Assembly (NCBI GenBank): GCA_002719955.1
Contig: PBFW01000008.1
Span: forward strand, 1-64,000
Length of the DNA: 64,000 bases
From: Deltaproteobacteria bacterium
GTDB taxonomy: Bacteria > Myxococcota_A > UBA9160 > UBA4427
Direction of reading: 5' to 3'
Position numbers and translations under genes: made by a program. Position 1 is the first letter of the stretch; every line of letters begins with the position of its first letter. Positions 45,590 to 54,831 of the stretch are shown in pieces. The notes beneath the pieces are model-generated. The model was given only the letters and a program-made list of their open reading frames with translations, had not been told where the DNA came from and made no database searches.

Positions 45590-47584
45590 TCAGAGCGGAG
45601 GGCTCTCCATCGCGTAGCCCTTGAGATCATCGCGCAGGGTTCCGATCTCTTTCGACTTGATTTCACGCAGCACGATCGAATAAGCCGCCATGCGCGCGGC
45701 ACCGATGAAATCTCCCTCGCCGACGAAACGAGTGGCATCCAGCGAGTACTGATCTTCCGGATCCTTCAGGAAGTCCACGAGCTTGATGCCGATCGCCTCG
45801 GAAATATTATCGGCGAGGCCACCGGATCCGGACAGGATCTCGATGTCCGGTGGCAATTCGACGAAATCGGTTTCCTGCCGAAAATCGCCGAGTTGGATGC
45901 CCTGCCGCCCATCGTCCTGAAATTCCTGCTTCGTCTGGATCGAATCCGTGAAAAGCACGCGCCCCGAGCTGGCTTCGATGATCCGGTACGAGACGGAAAT
46001 GATGCCGACCTTGCGAACATTCGTGACCTGGATCGTGACGTCCTCGGTCACGTCCCGCATGACGGTCCGGCTCGGTTCGGGCGTCTTCTTGCGCTCCTTC
46101 TCCGCGAGCTGTGCCCAGCGCGTGTGCTCGGGATTGGTGACGGCCTCGTGGCCGGTCAGGACTCGACGGGTCTCGCTGCTGGACTTCTCGGTCGTTTCGA
46201 CCTTGGCATCGAGAATCGATCCCTGGACGATGAAATCGGCGGTATCGAGGGCGTTGCAGGTGCCGCGTCGATTGCACTCCTCCAGGATCCGCTCGAGTTG
46301 TTCGCGCTCGACGATGCGAACATCGCTCGGGATCGTCCGGAAGATATGTTGAACGACCTTCGATGAGACGGCGTCGCCCACTTTGGTCGCGGCGGCCTTC
46401 GGATCCTCGAAGGGATAGGCGGTCAGCCCGCGTACGGCCCGCCGTGAGATTTCGTCGCGCATCTGCCGCAGCTTCTGTCGGATCTGTGGGGTGGTCGGAC
46501 CGAATTCCGTCATCGCGTTCAGGTAACCCCAGGCGACCGCATACTCCTCGGCCGCAGCGGCCGTTTCGTATTTCTCGTCGAGCCGGTCGAGGAAAGTCTG
46601 TACACCCGGAAGGCTGGCCTCGCGATCGAGCAGCAGCTTCGAAAAGATGGCCGCATCCTGATATCTCCGATAGGCGCCGCTGAGATCACCCTCCGCGACC
46701 GATTCCTGGCCAAGCATCCCGAAGGCTTCGGCCATCGGTGCCGCTTCGGTGGCGAGTCCATCCTTGATGTCACTGAAACAGTCCGTCTCCGAGAACTCCG
46801 TCAGCATTTCGATCGTTTGGCTGATGCGGCCGGTCTCGAGCGCGTCGTTGAATCGTTTGACGATCACCTTGCCGTCGACTTCACATTTCGCCCGGCGCGT
46901 GCCTTCGTCCTGGGGATTCACCTCTTGGACGATGCCGAGAAGATTCTGGGCCTTTTCGTAATCCTCGGCGAGGATCGCTTCCTCGGCTTCCTTGGATACG
47001 TTGTGCAGGATCTCGTCACGCTGCTGCGCGTATCGAGCCTGTCTTACGGAGCCCGTACCCGAGAGTGCGGAGAGGTTGGAGAGGAGATTGATGCGCTCGA
47101 GGATTTCGCGTTCGGAGGTGGAGGAGAGGCGATTCTCACGTTCCTTGATCACGCGTCGCGTCGTGCTGAGCTCGTCGCTCAACTCGGCGCTGATCTCGGC
47201 GTGGACCCCGACATCCCATCGCTTGGTTGCGGAAAGGCCGCCTAGCTCGCGCTCGAGCGCGTCGAGGGGTAGCTGGTCATCGATTCGTTCGATCTCGCTG
47301 AGTCGTGTTCGGATTGCGGCGGAGGCACGTTTGGCGAGTTCGCCGCCGACGATCGAGCGCTTGTCCTGGAGCGCGACCGCGAGGTCACTGCCCACCTTTG
47401 CACTCGAGAGCTGGAGCGAGATCTGGTCGAAGAGGGATTCGAGATCGTCTTGGCTGGCCACCGTCGGGTCGGCGGGAATCGGGATGCCCGCAGCGGAGCC
47501 CCCGCCCCCACCACATCCCGTCAGGCCGATGCTCAGCAAGGCGATGACCAGCAGGGTCGACGCGTTCGGATATCTGATGTGCAT
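45590..47584 (-). CDS. Lipoprotein with CsgG-like domain
   Basis: 664 residues from ATG 47584 (GGAG upstream); the lipobox is LTGC at Cys24 in SIGLTGCGGGGG. The middle is long and helical (residues about 40-400, many Glu/Arg-rich segments). Around 400-480 the pattern YPFEDPKAAATKVGDAVSSKVVQHIFRTIPSDVRIVEREQLERILEECN ... DTADFIVQGSILDAKVETTEK resembles CsgG/LpoB-type outer-membrane proteins (FxdxTG-like core, ER-Q-L-ILxE). The gene converges on the Ser/Thr kinase gene with 71 bp between stops. Function unknown; an outer-membrane scaffold or secretion partner is possible. Confidence 0.6.
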   Translation of the reverse strand: MHIRYPNASTLLVIALLSIGLTGCGGGGGSAAGIPIPADPTVASQDDLESLFDQISLQLSSAKVGSDLAVALQDKRSIVGGELAKRASAAIRTRLSEIERIDDQLPLDALERELGGLSATKRWDVGVHAEISAELSDELSTTRRVIKERENRLSSTSEREILERINLLSNLSALSGTGSVRQARYAQQRDEILHNVSKEAEEAILAEDYEKAQNLLGIVQEVNPQDEGTRRAKCEVDGKVIVKRFNDALETGRISQTIEMLTEFSETDCFSDIKDGLATEAAPMAEAFGMLGQESVAEGDLSGAYRRYQDAAIFSKLLLDREASLPGVQTFLDRLDEKYETAAAAEEYAVAWGYLNAMTEFGPTTPQIRQKLRQMRDEISRRAVRGLTAYPFEDPKAAATKVGDAVSSKVVQHIFRTIPSDVRIVEREQLERILEECNRRGTCNALDTADFIVQGSILDAKVETTEKSSSETRRVLTGHEAVTNPEHTRWAQLAEKERKKTPEPSRTVMRDVTEDVTIQVTNVRKVGIISVSYRIIEASSGRVLFTDSIQTKQEFQDDGRQGIQLGDFRQETDFVELPPDIEILSGSGGLADNISEAIGIKLVDFLKDPEDQYSLDATRFVGEGDFIGAARMAAYSIVLREIKSKEIGTLRDDLKGYAMESPPL

Positions 47585-47727
47585 TGGATCTGGTTCGCTC
47601 CGCCTGGGACGCCAGGGCGTCCAGACTCTCTTCACCATCGATGATCTTGTTGCTCGGCCCCTGACTCTAAGTGCCCGTGGACCGAATTTTGATGACCGCT
47701 AGGGATCACCGCACTCCGAAACACAGT

Positions 47728-47774
47728 GCCCCCGCCCGATCGTATCGGCGGGGGCGCCTCGTGCTTTGAGGCGC
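47728..47774. repeat. Two overlapping hairpins in the divergent region before murA
   Basis: First stem GCCCCCGCCCGAT (47728-47740) with ATCGGCGGGGGC (47744-47755), one bulged C, three-base loop. Second stem GCGCCTC (47754-47760) with GAGGCGC (47768-47774), seven-base loop. They share two bases, so only one can be complete at a time. No U run follows either. They lie 280 bases upstream of murA and 144 upstream of the lipoprotein start, so they could be a bidirectional terminator-like barrier or a protein-binding site. Confidence 0.45.
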
Positions 47775-48007
47775 TTCTCTGGTCCGCATCGGGAAAGCTA
47801 TGGGAGAAGCAGACTTTGGTCCAATCCCCTGCGATGAACCGTGAACCATTTCACAGATGAATCGTCCAATCTGCCGAAGAGAAAGGAGAGGGCCTCGGGC
47901 CCGAACTCAATCGGGGTGGAATGGACGCGCCTCACTCCGTCGTGGCCCGGCTCTCCAGATTCAGCGATCATGGCTGCGATTCTTGGGTGGTGAGGGGAGA
48001 GAACGTC

Positions 48008-49288
48008 TTGAGCCGATTCGTGATTCATGGTGGGCGACCGCTCGAGGGGGAGATTCGGGCGAGCGGAAGCAAGAACGCGGTCCTTCCGATGATCGCGGCG
48101 GCACTGCTGACCGAGGAAGAGGTGGTTCTCGAGAACGTGCCCTCGATTCGGGATGTCGAGGTGATGCTCGAGATCGCCGGACATATGGGCGCCGAGGTCT
48201 CCCGCTCGGGTGATCGGGTCGCGATTCGGGGCGCCAATCTCATCGATGTGCCTCTCCCGAATGAATTATGTGAGCGTGTTCGGACCTCCGTCCTCTTCGT
48301 GGCACCGCTGCTGCATCGTCTCGGCCGCGCCAAGCTCCATCCGCCTGGTGGCGACGGGATCGGCCGCCGGCGACTCGACACCCACTTCTATGGGCTGCGC
48401 CAACTGGGGGCGACCGTCGACGAAAGAGAGTTCGAGTTTAGAGCGAGCGAGCGCCTCGCAGGGGCGATGATCTTCTTCGATGAAGCCAGCGTGACGGCGA
48501 CCGAGCATATCCTGATGGCCGCCTCCCTCGCCGATGGGACCACCACGATCCTGAACGCTGCCAGTGAGCCCCACGTGATGGACCTCGCGCTCATGCTCGT
48601 TTCCATGGGTGCGCAGATCGAAGGTCTCTACACGAATACGCTCACGATCACGGGCGTCGAAGGGCTGCGTGGAACCACCCATCGTGTCGTGTCCGACCAT
48701 ATCGAGGTCGGTTCGTATCTCGCGCTCGCGGCCGCGACCGGTGGTGGGATCACGATCCATGACACGGTGCGTGGGCATTATTGGATGATGAATCGAGTGT
48801 TCGAGCGCTTCGGCCTCGAACTCGACATCAAGAGCGATCGTATCGTCCTTCCGAGCGGCCAGATCCCGCGAATCCAGCCAGACGCCGGTGGTGCCGTCCC
48901 CCAGGTCGACGACGGGCCCTGGCCGCAATTCCCCACCGACATGATGAGTCCCTTCCTGGTTCTGGCGACCCAGAGCGAGGGGATGATCCTCTTCTTCGAG
49001 AAGATGTTCGAGGGGCGTATGTATTTCGTCGATCCACTGGTTCAGATGGGGGCCAACGTGATTATCTGTGATCCCCACCGAGTGATCATTTCGGGCCGGT
49101 CGGCGTTGCGCGGCCAGACCGTTCGAAGTCCGGATATCCGCGCGGGAATGGCCATGATCATTGCGGCGTGTTGCGCCACCCAGAGGCCCTGCATCGTCCA
49201 GAACGCCGAGATCGTCGACCGGGGCTACGAACGCGTGGAAGAGAAGCTGCGAGCGTTGGGTGCGGATATCGAACGCGAGGCGGACTGA
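48008..49288 (+). CDS. murA: UDP-N-acetylglucosamine 1-carboxyvinyltransferase, Cys-to-Asp active site
   Basis: 426 residues from TTG 48008, which follows a GGGGAG site; 29 extra upstream codons are unsupported. It makes UDP-GlcNAc-enolpyruvate, the first committed peptidoglycan step. RASGSKNAVLPMIAAALL holds the catalytic Lys/Asn; PTDMMSPFLVLA holds the general-base Asp; PDIRAGMAMIIAACCA holds the Arg. In the loop HPPGGDGIGRRRLD the residue at the position of E. coli Cys115 is Asp116. This substitution also occurs naturally in Mycobacterium and Chlamydia and gives fosfomycin resistance. It is a single gene with an apparently long upstream region. Confidence 0.93.
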   Translation: MSRFVIHGGRPLEGEIRASGSKNAVLPMIAAALLTEEEVVLENVPSIRDVEVMLEIAGHMGAEVSRSGDRVAIRGANLIDVPLPNELCERVRTSVLFVAPLLHRLGRAKLHPPGGDGIGRRRLDTHFYGLRQLGATVDEREFEFRASERLAGAMIFFDEASVTATEHILMAASLADGTTTILNAASEPHVMDLALMLVSMGAQIEGLYTNTLTITGVEGLRGTTHRVVSDHIEVGSYLALAAATGGGITIHDTVRGHYWMMNRVFERFGLELDIKSDRIVLPSGQIPRIQPDAGGAVPQVDDGPWPQFPTDMMSPFLVLATQSEGMILFFEKMFEGRMYFVDPLVQMGANVIICDPHRVIISGRSALRGQTVRSPDIRAGMAMIIAACCATQRPCIVQNAEIVDRGYERVEEKLRALGADIEREAD

Positions 49289-49376
49289 TCACGAGCCCGA
49301 CCATTGCGACCGCCCGACACGCATTCTCGTTGCGCGTGGATCTCTCCCGGCGGGTCGCTCCAGCCGAGTGGATTCG

Positions 49377-51177
49377 TCAGCTGAATTCGCTGGACTTCGA
49401 GGGTTGGGGAAGCTCGATGATCCTCATGCAGTCGTCACGCTCGTTCTTCTCGCTCAACTGTTCGCCGAGAACTTCGACCGCGTCCGCCGCGTCCGCCGCG
49501 ATCGCGAGAGCGCTGACCGTCGGCTCTTCCTCCACCGCGCCGTCGAGGCACACGCCCTCTGGGCCCACAGAAATGGCAATACGATCTTCCGTGGCCTCAT
49601 CGCCCCTCGCCTCGACCGCGAGAGAAATGGTCCGCGGGGGGCCGCATGTGTTCGCCGGGTTCGGCTGGTCGATCGCCCAGTCGAGCAGGCTTGCGACGCT
49701 GATGCCCAGCAGGGCCTCTTCGGTCCAGACCTCGGACGGTGCGTGCGAGAGGTCTGTTTTTAGATTGATTCCCGTTAGGCCTCTCCGGACGAAGAAATCG
49801 TCCTGGACGCCTCGTGTCAGTTTGTTCGTTTCTGTCCACTGGGACAGCGGGGAGCTGCTGGACTCGCGAACGATGGCGCTCTCGACGATACGCGTCATTC
49901 GCTTGTTGGATTCATTGAGGGATAGGCCGCCGACGGGTCGCGAGGCGTCGACGGATTCGTCGAGGCGTTCCAGAAGCTGCTGAACTGAACGGTCGATGGC
50001 GTGGGACGGATGTTGAGATAGGGCGGGTGCGATAGGTTTTCGCGAAGCTGCTTCCGCTCGTAGAGGAGAAAAGGGACTCTCGTCGTTTTGGCAGATGCTC
50101 CCGGCTTCTTAACTCAGATTGCACAGGATACACATGATCCGTCGGGCACCGTCGGACGTGTCATAGGAGCGGGCGGTCAACTCCACAGCGATCTGCTCGC
50201 CGCTCTCGGTATGGAGACGGACGCGTTCCTGCGTGACTCGCCCTCGGGCAGGGAGACCGGGCAATCGAATACTTCGTGACTCGTTCGTGCAGGTTTCGAG
50301 GGATCCACAGACGGAAATGACTATTCGTGACCTGTTCCGTCGAGTCGCCGATCATGCCCTGGATCGCCGCGCTCACGTAGACGATTCGTCCAGTCTCGTC
50401 GACTTCGCATGATATGTCGACCGTGGTATAAGCCATCGCGCGATAGCGTCGTTCACTGAGGGCGAGCGCGTTGCGTGCGCACTGGAGTTCATCATTCTTG
50501 GCGTGGTGCTCGAGTTGCCGTGCTTCGAGGAAATGAAGGATTGACCCCGCAGAGAAAATGGTTCGAAAGAGTCGCTTGAGCTTCGCGACTGGGCTCTTCG
50601 AGGAAGACCGCGATCAGGTAGATGGCCTTGCGATCACCGATCGAGGCCGAGACGGCCGCATCGGTCAACCCGATCAGACGTGATAGCACGCGCGCGCCGC
50701 CCGTTGCGAAATGAAAGATCTGCGGACACGCGCGCAATCCCTCGGCGAGATGTGCCTCGATCTCGAGATGTCCATCGTCATGTTGCGTGAGCCGCGTTTC
50801 GACGCCCGGGAGGGCACGACGCAGCGCCGATTGGCTGGCCGCTTGGTAGACGAGATCGGGGGAGGACGCATAACACTCCATGCCCTGCAGTGCTGCGGCT
50901 GGCGCCCGATCTCCGATCAATTCGCCGCATGTTCCGAGACCCGCCTGCCTTCGACTTCGAACTCGAGGCGGCGCATGAAGTCGGCGAAGTGATTCCCCTC
51001 GACGGAACCGAGAACCTCGCCCCGCTCGCCCGTGCAGATCGGCAAATCACCGAGGAGCCCGCTCGCAGGAATCCCTTGGCGCTCGAGCGCGCCGAAAAAG
51101 TCACTCAGGAAACGGCCAGAGACGAATCGTGCGTTCTGGCTCGTTCCGTAGACTCGCTCCTCCTGGTCGGGATCCAT
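49377..51177 (-). pseudogene. Decayed PAS/histidine-kinase-like sensor gene
   Basis: Reading minus from ATG 51177 (GAAGG site) gives MDPDQEERVYGTSQNARFVSGRFLSDFFGALERQG..., but the frame breaks near 50930; the next frame continues LIGDRAPAAALQGMECYASSPDLVYQAAS... HLAEGLRACPQIFHFATGGARVLSRLIGLTDA. It breaks again near 50600 into KSPVAKLKRLFRTIFSAGSILHF and then a PAS domain (MAYTTVDISCEVDETGRIVYVSAAIQGMIGDSTEQ). A third break near 50270 shifts to RVTQERVRLHTESGEQIAVELTARSYD, a stop TAA at 50109-50111 follows, and the same frame goes on to an HATPase-like end at 49377. The N-terminal domain is unfamiliar. Three shifts and one stop in coherent homology show decay (or assembly errors). Confidence 0.75.
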
Positions 51178-51496
51178 CGCCCAACCTTCGCGATCGTTCT
51201 TAGTCGCGGTAGAATTGCACAATTCAAGCCTCGACTGGCAACGAGATCGCCGGGCCCTGACGTTGTTCTGCATGAAACCGAGATGCGTAGTCTTTCCAAT
51301 ACGATGCACGTGTTTATGCGTCTCTTCCCGCTGGGGCGGGCGCCCGAACGCCTCCCGGTTTCGCGCGCGCTATTCTTGGCGCACCAATTCCGGCCCCCAG
51401 CCTTGTTCTCCCATCCGTCGGACCCGCTCCGTCCGGGGTGGGGATCGGGCGGGATGTGGAGGCGGCGTGAGGCCGACCCCCGAACTCCTTTTCGAG
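51178..51496. other. Divergent promoter region between decayed sensor and kinase
   Basis: 319 bases between the start of the decayed sensor and the kinase start. Plus-strand frames are open here but carry no family signal, and the upstream frame of the kinase has no ribosome site. Both promoters must be inside. Nothing repeated was seen. Confidence 0.4.
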
Positions 51497-54400
51497 ATGA
51501 GAAACTCGTGTGCGCCAGAGCCCCTGCCTTCGCAGGTGGGGGTGGGTCCGCGTCGTTCCAGCCGCGTCCGGCCGCGATCGACGGGGCGTGAATGGGTACT
51601 TCATGATCTGCGCCGCGCGCTCTGGGTCGGGCTGCTGGTGAGTTGTGGATGGGTGGGCCTGGTCGGGGCGGCTTCGTCCGCGCCCGAACCAAGGGATGCG
51701 CCCGCGCAATATGCTTTGCGCGGGCCGTGGCGATGGCTGGAGCCGGCCTTCGATGATCTGCGGGCGGTCGATGCACTCGAGGTGGGCCCCTGGCGCGAGA
51801 TCGCGATTACTCGTGATCATGAACGGCGTCAACTGGAGGTCAATCGGCTCGAAGCGGAATTGGTTGCCAGGGACGGTTCTCTGTCGGGCTTCTGGAACGT
51901 GCGGCCCCCCGCGCGCGCACCGATTCTTCGTCGCGCGGCGATCGATTCGGCCCGCCTGCTCGAAGCGGCAGGAGAATCTGCGGCGGCGGCGAGTGCCTAC
52001 GCGAGTGTCGTGGACGGGGGCGAGGTCGTCGTGGTCGATGTGTGGCACGGACTCGCGGTGAACCTGGCGAGAACGGGAGATGCCACGGCCGCCGAGCGCG
52101 CTTTCTTGCGCGGGCTCGATGCCTCGGGTCGCGCGTCGGATCAGATTCGCTTTCGATACGATCTCGCCCGTTTTTATGCGCGGGAGGGGCGTCTGATCGA
52201 AGCGCTCTCAGTCGTTCATGCCCTGATGCCTCATGCACCGGAATCGTCCGCACTGGCGAAGGCGAGCGCCGGTCTACAGCTTTCGCTCGAGGTCTCTGCA
52301 CTCGCGCGGCCGCGCGGCACCTTCCGGATGTGGCCGACGAAGGCGGCCGAGCCCGTCTGGGATGAATTCGGTCCGCGTCTCGCCGCCGCGGCCCGGCAAC
52401 TGCCCGAGTCACTTCAGGTCCAGCTATTGCCTTGGGCTCATCGTTTCGCGGAGGAGGAACGGGTTCGCACGGCGGTCTTCGCGGTCGTCGGGCTCCTGGT
52501 CGTTCTCGCGATTGTAGCGGTGTTGCGGCAGCGCGGTGATGTTGCCGTCACGATCGAATATCCAGAAGAACTTCGTGGTGTCTTTCGCGTGCGATTGCGC
52601 AGCGGACGTCGCGCGTTGCCGGAGCCGTTGAACGAAGAAGAGATCCGCAAGGGCGGGGCCTCTGGCCGCAAGGAACATCATATGGTGTCCCGTGAGACGC
52701 AATTCCAACGCCTGTTCACAGGCCGTTATCACATCATCATGGATGGTCTCCTGGTCGACCCGGAAAGCGACGAGATTCTCGGCAAGATTCGTGAGGACAA
52801 GATCGTTCGCGTGCGCCACCGGCGGACCATGCGCATCGAATTCGATGTCTATCCATCGACGTGTCCGGTGGATATCAGGGTCGTGTGGGGCGATCGGTCC
52901 GCTCAGGAAGCGCAGGTCACCGTTCCTGGTTTCATCGACAAACCCCGTGCCGCCGTCGGGGGTGCGATCCGTGTGCTGCTGCCGAAGGGCGATTATCGCC
53001 TCTTAGTGGGTTGTGGGGATCGAGTATTCGATCAAGGACTGGCCGTAGCGAGCTTCCGGCCCGCCTCCCATGCGATCGATGTACTCGAAGCGAAGGCCGT
53101 CTTCAAGGGGTGCCCGCCCGCGGTCCATCCCTATTTGATAGGCGACCTCTCCGCGGTGGCCCGCGCGCTCGAACGCGATGGCCAGGCCGAGCTGGGCTTT
53201 CGGTTGCTCGCGACCAAACATCAAGAGGAGGGCGAGGTCGGCCGGGCTGCTGATTTCTACGAATCTGCGGGCGATCCCCGTGCCGCCGCGCGCCTTCGAT
53301 TCGAGCAGGGCGACCTCGGCCGTGCGGCCGCGCTCTTCGAGCAAGCGGAGGAGTGGCTGGAAGCCGCGAAGGCCTATCGACGCGATGGACAAATCCTGAA
53401 TGCCGGCAGTTGCTACGAGCGGGCCCTCGACTACGAACGAGCGATCGAGTGCTACCGCGAGTCGGGCGCGATCGATCGCTGGTTGACCGCGCTCGAACGC
53501 TATGGGGATGTATTTCAGGCGGCCAAGCTCGCGCTCGAATACGACCAGCGGCCCCGGGCCATTCGGCTGCTACAGAGGGTCGAATCCACGGATGATGATT
53601 TCCGCGAGGCCTGTGCGCTTCTTGCGGAAGCCTTCGAAACCGAGGGACATTTCGACCTCGCAGCCGGGAAACTCGATGAACATATTTCGACTTTCAGGCC
53701 GGCCTTTGCGACTGCGGACACCTACTCCCGACTCGCCGAACTCTGGGAACAGGCGGGTCATCTGGAGCGATCGCTCGACGTGCTCGAAGATCTGCGGCGG
53801 CGGGAGCCGACTTTTCCGAATGTCGCCGCGCGGATCGAGCTTCTCCGCAAACAGAGGAGCGCCTCGGGCCATCTCTACAGCTCCGGGAGTCGGCACGACG
53901 ACGGCGGTGCGACCGCTTTCGTCGGAGACGTCCGCTACGATCTGCTCGAGGAGATCGGTCGGGGGGGGATGGGGGTCGTCTATCGCGCCCGGGATACGCG
54001 CCTCGATCGCATCGTCGCGCTGAAACGATTGCCGGAGGGTCTTCGCCGCCATCACCCGCGTGCACTGCAGTCATTCCTGCGGGAAGCCCAATCGGCCGCG
54101 CGTCTCAATCATCCGAATATCGTGACGGTCTTCGACGCGGATCAGCAGGATGGACAATTCTTCATCACGATGGAACTCCTCGAAGGTCAGCCCCTGCAGA
54201 CGATTCTGCACGAGCGGGGGCAGCTCTCGCCTTCGAATGTGTTGGGTATCGCCCGCCAGGCGTGCCGTGGACTCGACTACGCGCACGGACAAGGCGTCAT
54301 CCATCGCGATATCAAGACCGCCAATCTCTTTGTGACCACCGAGCGCGTCGTGAAGATCATGGATTTCGGACTCGCGAAGGTGCTCGAGGAGGTGCGCGGG

Positions 54401-54724
54401 GCGACGACCCTCGTGAGTGGGACACCCTATTATATGTCGCCCGAACAGGTGCTCGGCCAGGATGTCGATCACCGTTCGGACCTCTATTCGCTGGGCGTCA
54501 TGCTCTTCGAATTGGCGACCGGGGCCGTGCCCTTCAACTCGGGCGAAATCGGCTATCACCATCGTCACACGCCCGTCCCCGATCCTCAATCATTGCGGCC
54601 CGATCTGTCGGACGCATTGTCGCACCTGATCCTTCATCTGCTCCAAAAGGAGCGGGACGAAAGGGTGCAGAGCGCGGCCGACGTTCTGCGCGCGTTGACC
54701 GAGATCGATCCGATCACGGCCTAG
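51497..54724 (+). CDS. Ser/Thr protein kinase with N-terminal sensor/TPR and C-terminal kinase domain
   Basis: About 1075 residues from ATG 51497; the start is uncertain because no strong site precedes it and no later start retains the first membrane helix. Order: membrane helix 1 (about 42-60, LWVGLLVSCGWVGLVGAA); a TPR-like stretch to 320 (AAESAYASVVDGG, AAERAFLRGLDASG, AREGRLIEALSVVHALMP); membrane helix 2 (about 325-345, VFAVVGLLVVLAIVAVLR); a beta-rich region; a second TPR stretch (YESAGDPRAAARLRFEQGDLGRAAALFEQAEEWLEAAKAYRRDGQ ...); then the kinase from about 812: IGRGGMGVVYRARD, VALKRL, HRDIKTANL, DFGLAKV, GTPYYMSPEQV. All catalytic residues are present. Usual bacterial kinases have the reverse order. 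A sigma factor gene follows by 107 bp. Confidence 0.9.
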   Translation: MRNSCAPEPLPSQVGVGPRRSSRVRPRSTGREWVLHDLRRALWVGLLVSCGWVGLVGAASSAPEPRDAPAQYALRGPWRWLEPAFDDLRAVDALEVGPWREIAITRDHERRQLEVNRLEAELVARDGSLSGFWNVRPPARAPILRRAAIDSARLLEAAGESAAAASAYASVVDGGEVVVVDVWHGLAVNLARTGDATAAERAFLRGLDASGRASDQIRFRYDLARFYAREGRLIEALSVVHALMPHAPESSALAKASAGLQLSLEVSALARPRGTFRMWPTKAAEPVWDEFGPRLAAAARQLPESLQVQLLPWAHRFAEEERVRTAVFAVVGLLVVLAIVAVLRQRGDVAVTIEYPEELRGVFRVRLRSGRRALPEPLNEEEIRKGGASGRKEHHMVSRETQFQRLFTGRYHIIMDGLLVDPESDEILGKIREDKIVRVRHRRTMRIEFDVYPSTCPVDIRVVWGDRSAQEAQVTVPGFIDKPRAAVGGAIRVLLPKGDYRLLVGCGDRVFDQGLAVASFRPASHAIDVLEAKAVFKGCPPAVHPYLIGDLSAVARALERDGQAELGFRLLATKHQEEGEVGRAADFYESAGDPRAAARLRFEQGDLGRAAALFEQAEEWLEAAKAYRRDGQILNAGSCYERALDYERAIECYRESGAIDRWLTALERYGDVFQAAKLALEYDQRPRAIRLLQRVESTDDDFREACALLAEAFETEGHFDLAAGKLDEHISTFRPAFATADTYSRLAELWEQAGHLERSLDVLEDLRRREPTFPNVAARIELLRKQRSASGHLYSSGSRHDDGGATAFVGDVRYDLLEEIGRGGMGVVYRARDTRLDRIVALKRLPEGLRRHHPRALQSFLREAQSAARLNHPNIVTVFDADQQDGQFFITMELLEGQPLQTILHERGQLSPSNVLGIARQACRGLDYAHGQGVIHRDIKTANLFVTTERVVKIMDFGLAKVLEEVRGATTLVSGTPYYMSPEQVLGQDVDHRSDLYSLGVMLFELATGAVPFNSGEIGYHHRHTPVPDPQSLRPDLSDALSHLILHLLQKERDERVQSAADVLRALTEIDPITA

Positions 54725-54831
54725 CGGCCTGCGGAGGCGGGATGTCTGCGATTTTCTGAGGCTCCGTCAATCCGGTCGAATGTGAGTCGGATCACTTCAT
54801 CTGGGCTGGGCTTTGGACATTCTGCGCTCCG

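Noticed and set aside
49168..49983. Plus ORF overlapping the end of murA
   Set aside because: Overlaps murA and the decayed sensor; no homology.
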